Assembly (NCBI GenBank): GCA_003254905.1
Contig: QANU01068154.1
Span: forward strand, 96,071 to 160,070
Length of the DNA stretch: 64,000 bases
Direction of reading: 5' to 3'
DNA from: Nissolia schottii
Taxonomy: Eukaryota; Streptophyta; Magnoliopsida; Fabales; Fabaceae
Shown piece by piece: positions 62,351 to 64,000 of the stretch. Under the pieces are notes generated by a model that did not search any database, was not told the origin of the DNA, and worked only from the letters and a program-made list of their open reading frames with translations. Numbering within the stretch: position 1 is the first letter of the stretch; each line of letters starts with the position of its first letter. The position numbers were made by a program, and so were the translations under genes.

Positions 62351-62674
62351 CGACGGTAAATATATCAGATCACAGCGGCGGTATTAGCCGACGGTAAGTG
62401 CCTCATTTATTCAACCGAAGCCTCTTCCCAACGCTCGGCCGTTCAACATTCCCATTAATCGTCGCGCCGGCGCCGGTTCCGAGAACACAACCGTCGACTC
62501 TGTCCGATGGTAAAGATATCAGAGGTTATAGCGGCGGTAACGACCGACGGTAAGTGCCTCGGGCATTCAACCGACGCCTCTTCCCAACGCTCGACCGTTT
62601 TCAATACGTTCAACATTCTCATTGATCGTCGCACCGTTCTGAGAACAATACCGTCAGATATATCCGACGGTAAC
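62351..62674. repeat. Tandem duplication inside the CACTA-like element
   Basis: Segment 62351-62504 recurs at 62505-62674. Both run CGAYGGTAAADATATCAGA, then CGGCGGTA, CCGACGGTAAGTGCCTC, CCTCTTCCCAACGCTCG, TTCAACATTC, and end in GAGAACA. The second copy has a short extra stretch (TTTTCAATACG). Confidence 0.85.
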
Positions 62675-62689
62675 CCATTGGCCGAATAG

Positions 62690-62697
62690 TATAAATA
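62690..62697 (+). promoter_or_regulatory. TATA box ahead of the hairpin pair
   Basis: TATAAATA is followed by CCCCACCCCCCATCC. A pyrimidine-rich stretch follows (TTCTATTCTCTTCTCTTCTC, 62731-62750), the usual arrangement of a plant core promoter and leader. A start near 62720-62730 would place the first hairpin about 120 nt into the transcript. Confidence 0.55.
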
Positions 62698-62847
62698 CCC
62701 CACCCCCCATCCTTCTAAATTGCACCATATTTTCTATTCTCTTCTCTTCTCTCATCGATTCTCCACTTTATTATCCGTCGTGCGATGCTTTTGTCATCGT
62801 GGACGTGATATTAGTTTAATTTGGTTATCAGTCTGCTGCCGTTGCGT

Positions 62848-62969
62848 AAACTGAGCCATCTAATGGATGCGAAATCTAAGATGATGGTAATTATCAGCTG
62901 TCCCATTAGGAGAACAGTGATGACTACCACCATCTTAGACTTTTTCATTCATTAACTGGCTGATTATTT
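62848..62969 (+). ncRNA. Candidate MIRNA-like hairpin 1
   Basis: The 5' arm at 62848-62901 pairs imperfectly with 62914-62969. TCTAAGATGATGGTAATTATCA faces TGATGACTACCACCATCTTAGA with few mismatches, mostly G:U-type. The outer stem continues through TGAGCCATCTAATGGATG and CATTCATTAACTGGCTGA. Length and mismatch pattern are like plant pre-miRNAs. It does not match any conserved miRNA I know. It could equally be a hairpin feeding 24-nt siRNAs. Confidence 0.5.
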
Positions 62970-62993
62970 AAACATTCCCATTAATTTTTGTTG

Positions 62994-63163
62994 AGCTTAT
63001 TACTGGCGCCACGTTAATTGGGAGAGTGATAAAAGTCAAGCCCAAGGTGGTTGTAATTAGGTGTTGGGAATTATCATATTATTGTTTTCCCAACTTGATT
63101 ACAACCATGTTGGTCTTGGCCTTTATCAATCGCTCAATTAAAGTGTCGCTAGGGCTTAGCAAA
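62994..63163 (+). ncRNA. Candidate MIRNA-like hairpin 2
   Basis: The 5' arm (about 62994-63068) and 3' arm (about 63088-63163) are complementary over about 70 nt. TTAATTGGGAGAGTGATAAA pairs with TTTATCAATCGCTCAATTAA, GGTGGTTGTAATTAGGTG with the AACTTGATTACAACCATG stretch, and GTTGGGA with TCCCAAC. The loop is about 19 nt. The outer part of the stem is weaker. It is 25 nt downstream of hairpin 1 on the same strand, so both could be on one transcript. Confidence 0.5.
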
Positions 63164-63362
63164 AATTAAGTGTGCATTACCGTCGGACTATTCCGATGGC
63201 AAACAAAGTTACCGTCAGTTGGGACAAACGGAAAATACTGAGGTGATACCGTCGGGAAATAGTACCGACGGTAATGACTTCGAAATTGGTTCCGTTTAAT
63301 ACGATTGCTCGTTACCGTCGGACAAATAACCGAACCGACGGTAATTAGATAATGTGCAATGT

Positions 63363-64000
63363 TGATAAGTGCCCAATTTATACAATTTTGACATATCAAA
63401 AGAGCACTTATCTGCAAACTTTTTAAAGAATTATCTAATGAATTCCCCTTATTTTGTAGGATATTAAAAAATATTTTGAGGATGGATGCGAGCAGCCTAA
63501 TTAAAGAATAATCTCATGAAGAATGGAAGAAAAGGGCAAAATTATAAAAGAGCTTAAAGAGAAGAATCTGGACGAGGCACCGCTCAGCGAGGAACCACAC
63601 ATCGCTCAGTGCTAAAGAGTAAATCGCTCAGCGGTACAACACTTATCGCTCAGCGAACTTAATTCGGCAAGTAACTTGCACCGGCGCAATCATTGCGCCA
63701 GCTGGAGCCAGCCTGGCGACACCTCACCACGTCAGCGCCGCCCCTGCAAAAGTCTGCCAGAGCATTTATTATGACAGCCTGTAGCCGCCTCTGCTCTGCA
63801 AACCGCTCAGCGGAAGGACCCTAGCCGCTCAGCGGATGTACTTAAATAGCTCAGCGATGGCACCCAGGCCGCTGAGCGGACTTGGTAAGAAAGCATAGAG
63901 AAAAAGGGATAGGAGCCGTTCTGCACAGCAGTTAGTTAAATCGCGATATCTTGAGCTACAGATGTCCGATTGAGGTGGTTCAAATTGCTACTTAAAGCTA
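63363..64000 (+). mobile_element. LTR, family Y (5' part, cut by window edge)
   Basis: It starts TGATAAGTGCCCAATTTATA and continues with AGAGCACTTATCTGC. About eight CGCTCAGCGG/CGCTGAGCGG boxes lie at 63580-63882. It then has ATCGCGATATCTTGAGC and GAGGTGGTTCAAATTG near the edge, similar to the interior of the copy at 15938. Its 3' end is outside the window, so solo LTR versus full element cannot be decided. Confidence 0.85.

Larger units (their letters stand above)
62087..63362 (+). mobile_element. CACTA (En/Spm)-like non-autonomous element, 5' part
   Basis: The presumed 5' terminus is CAACTACAATAAAAATGAC, close to the CACTACAAGAAAAATGAC type of plant CACTA ends with one inserted A. Subterminal TTACCGTCGG/CCGACGGTAA boxes follow in both orientations: more than ten at 62110-62680 and again at 63178-63345. 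This is a pattern known for CACTA elements. Between the two motif zones are a TATA box, a pyrimidine-rich tract and two hairpins. No transposase is visible. The right terminus is not seen because an LTR Y inserts at 63363 and runs off the window. Confidence 0.6.

Noticed and set aside
61935..62387. A 150-codon frame in the CACTA-like element
   Set aside because: It is translated from the subterminal repeat motif and AT-rich flank, with no transposase similarity.
1..64000. tRNA, rRNA or organelle-derived genes
   Set aside because: No cloverleaf core, rRNA signature or plastid gene was recognised on either strand; only a scan with dedicated models could exclude a small one.

Overview
This is nuclear DNA from a dicot plant, very probably a legume (Fabaceae). 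The coding sequence is broken by many AT-rich introns with GT-AG borders. The intergenic space is AT-rich and crowded with plant transposons. The best taxonomic clue is an intact CYP716A-type P450 that resembles, as I remember it, the Medicago beta-amyrin 28-oxidase. The species cannot be named from the sequence alone. Nothing bacterial, viral or CRISPR-like is present.

Three host genes are visible. (1) Positions 1-574 (minus) hold the N-terminal 191 codons of a Raf-like Ser/Thr protein kinase that runs off the left edge; a 5'-UTR intron lies at about 664-1403. (2) Positions 20971-39549 (plus) hold a complete 27-exon gene for the SH3-domain subunit TASH3 of the TPLATE endocytic complex (about 1185 aa). 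Its first coding exon is only 6 nt long, one intron uses a GC donor, and intron 23 carries a deleted chromovirus-type gypsy element. (3) Positions 42958-46921 (minus) hold a complete four-exon CYP716A cytochrome P450 (482 aa) with a TATA box just upstream.

The rest is mostly mobile DNA. Positions 3831-7361 are a 3.5-kb solo LTR (family A). Positions 9912-18076 are a Mutator-like element with a 9-bp target duplication and an internal array of about 250-bp units; three solo LTRs have since inserted into it. Two relatives with the same termini and the same TGTTTGTGCA motif lie at 40187-41438 and 48963-49189. Positions 19619-20019 are a hAT-type MITE. Positions about 50125-60646 are a decayed L1-type LINE cut by nested solo LTRs of two further families (X and Y). 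The two X copies are in opposite orientation and give a large inverted repeat. One Y copy is reduced to 36 bp followed by an N.

The right end (from about 62087) is a CACTA-like element rich in the ACCGTCGG motif. It carries a TATA box, a pyrimidine-rich leader and then two long imperfect hairpins that look like MIRNA foldbacks. This is the most interesting candidate for an undescribed system, because it parallels the CACTA-encoded miR820 of rice. A family-Y LTR inserts into it at 63363 and runs off the right edge.

The three genes show no sign of acting together: kinase signalling, clathrin-mediated endocytosis and triterpene oxidation. The window reads as ordinary low-density plant chromatin in which solo LTRs greatly outnumber full elements.
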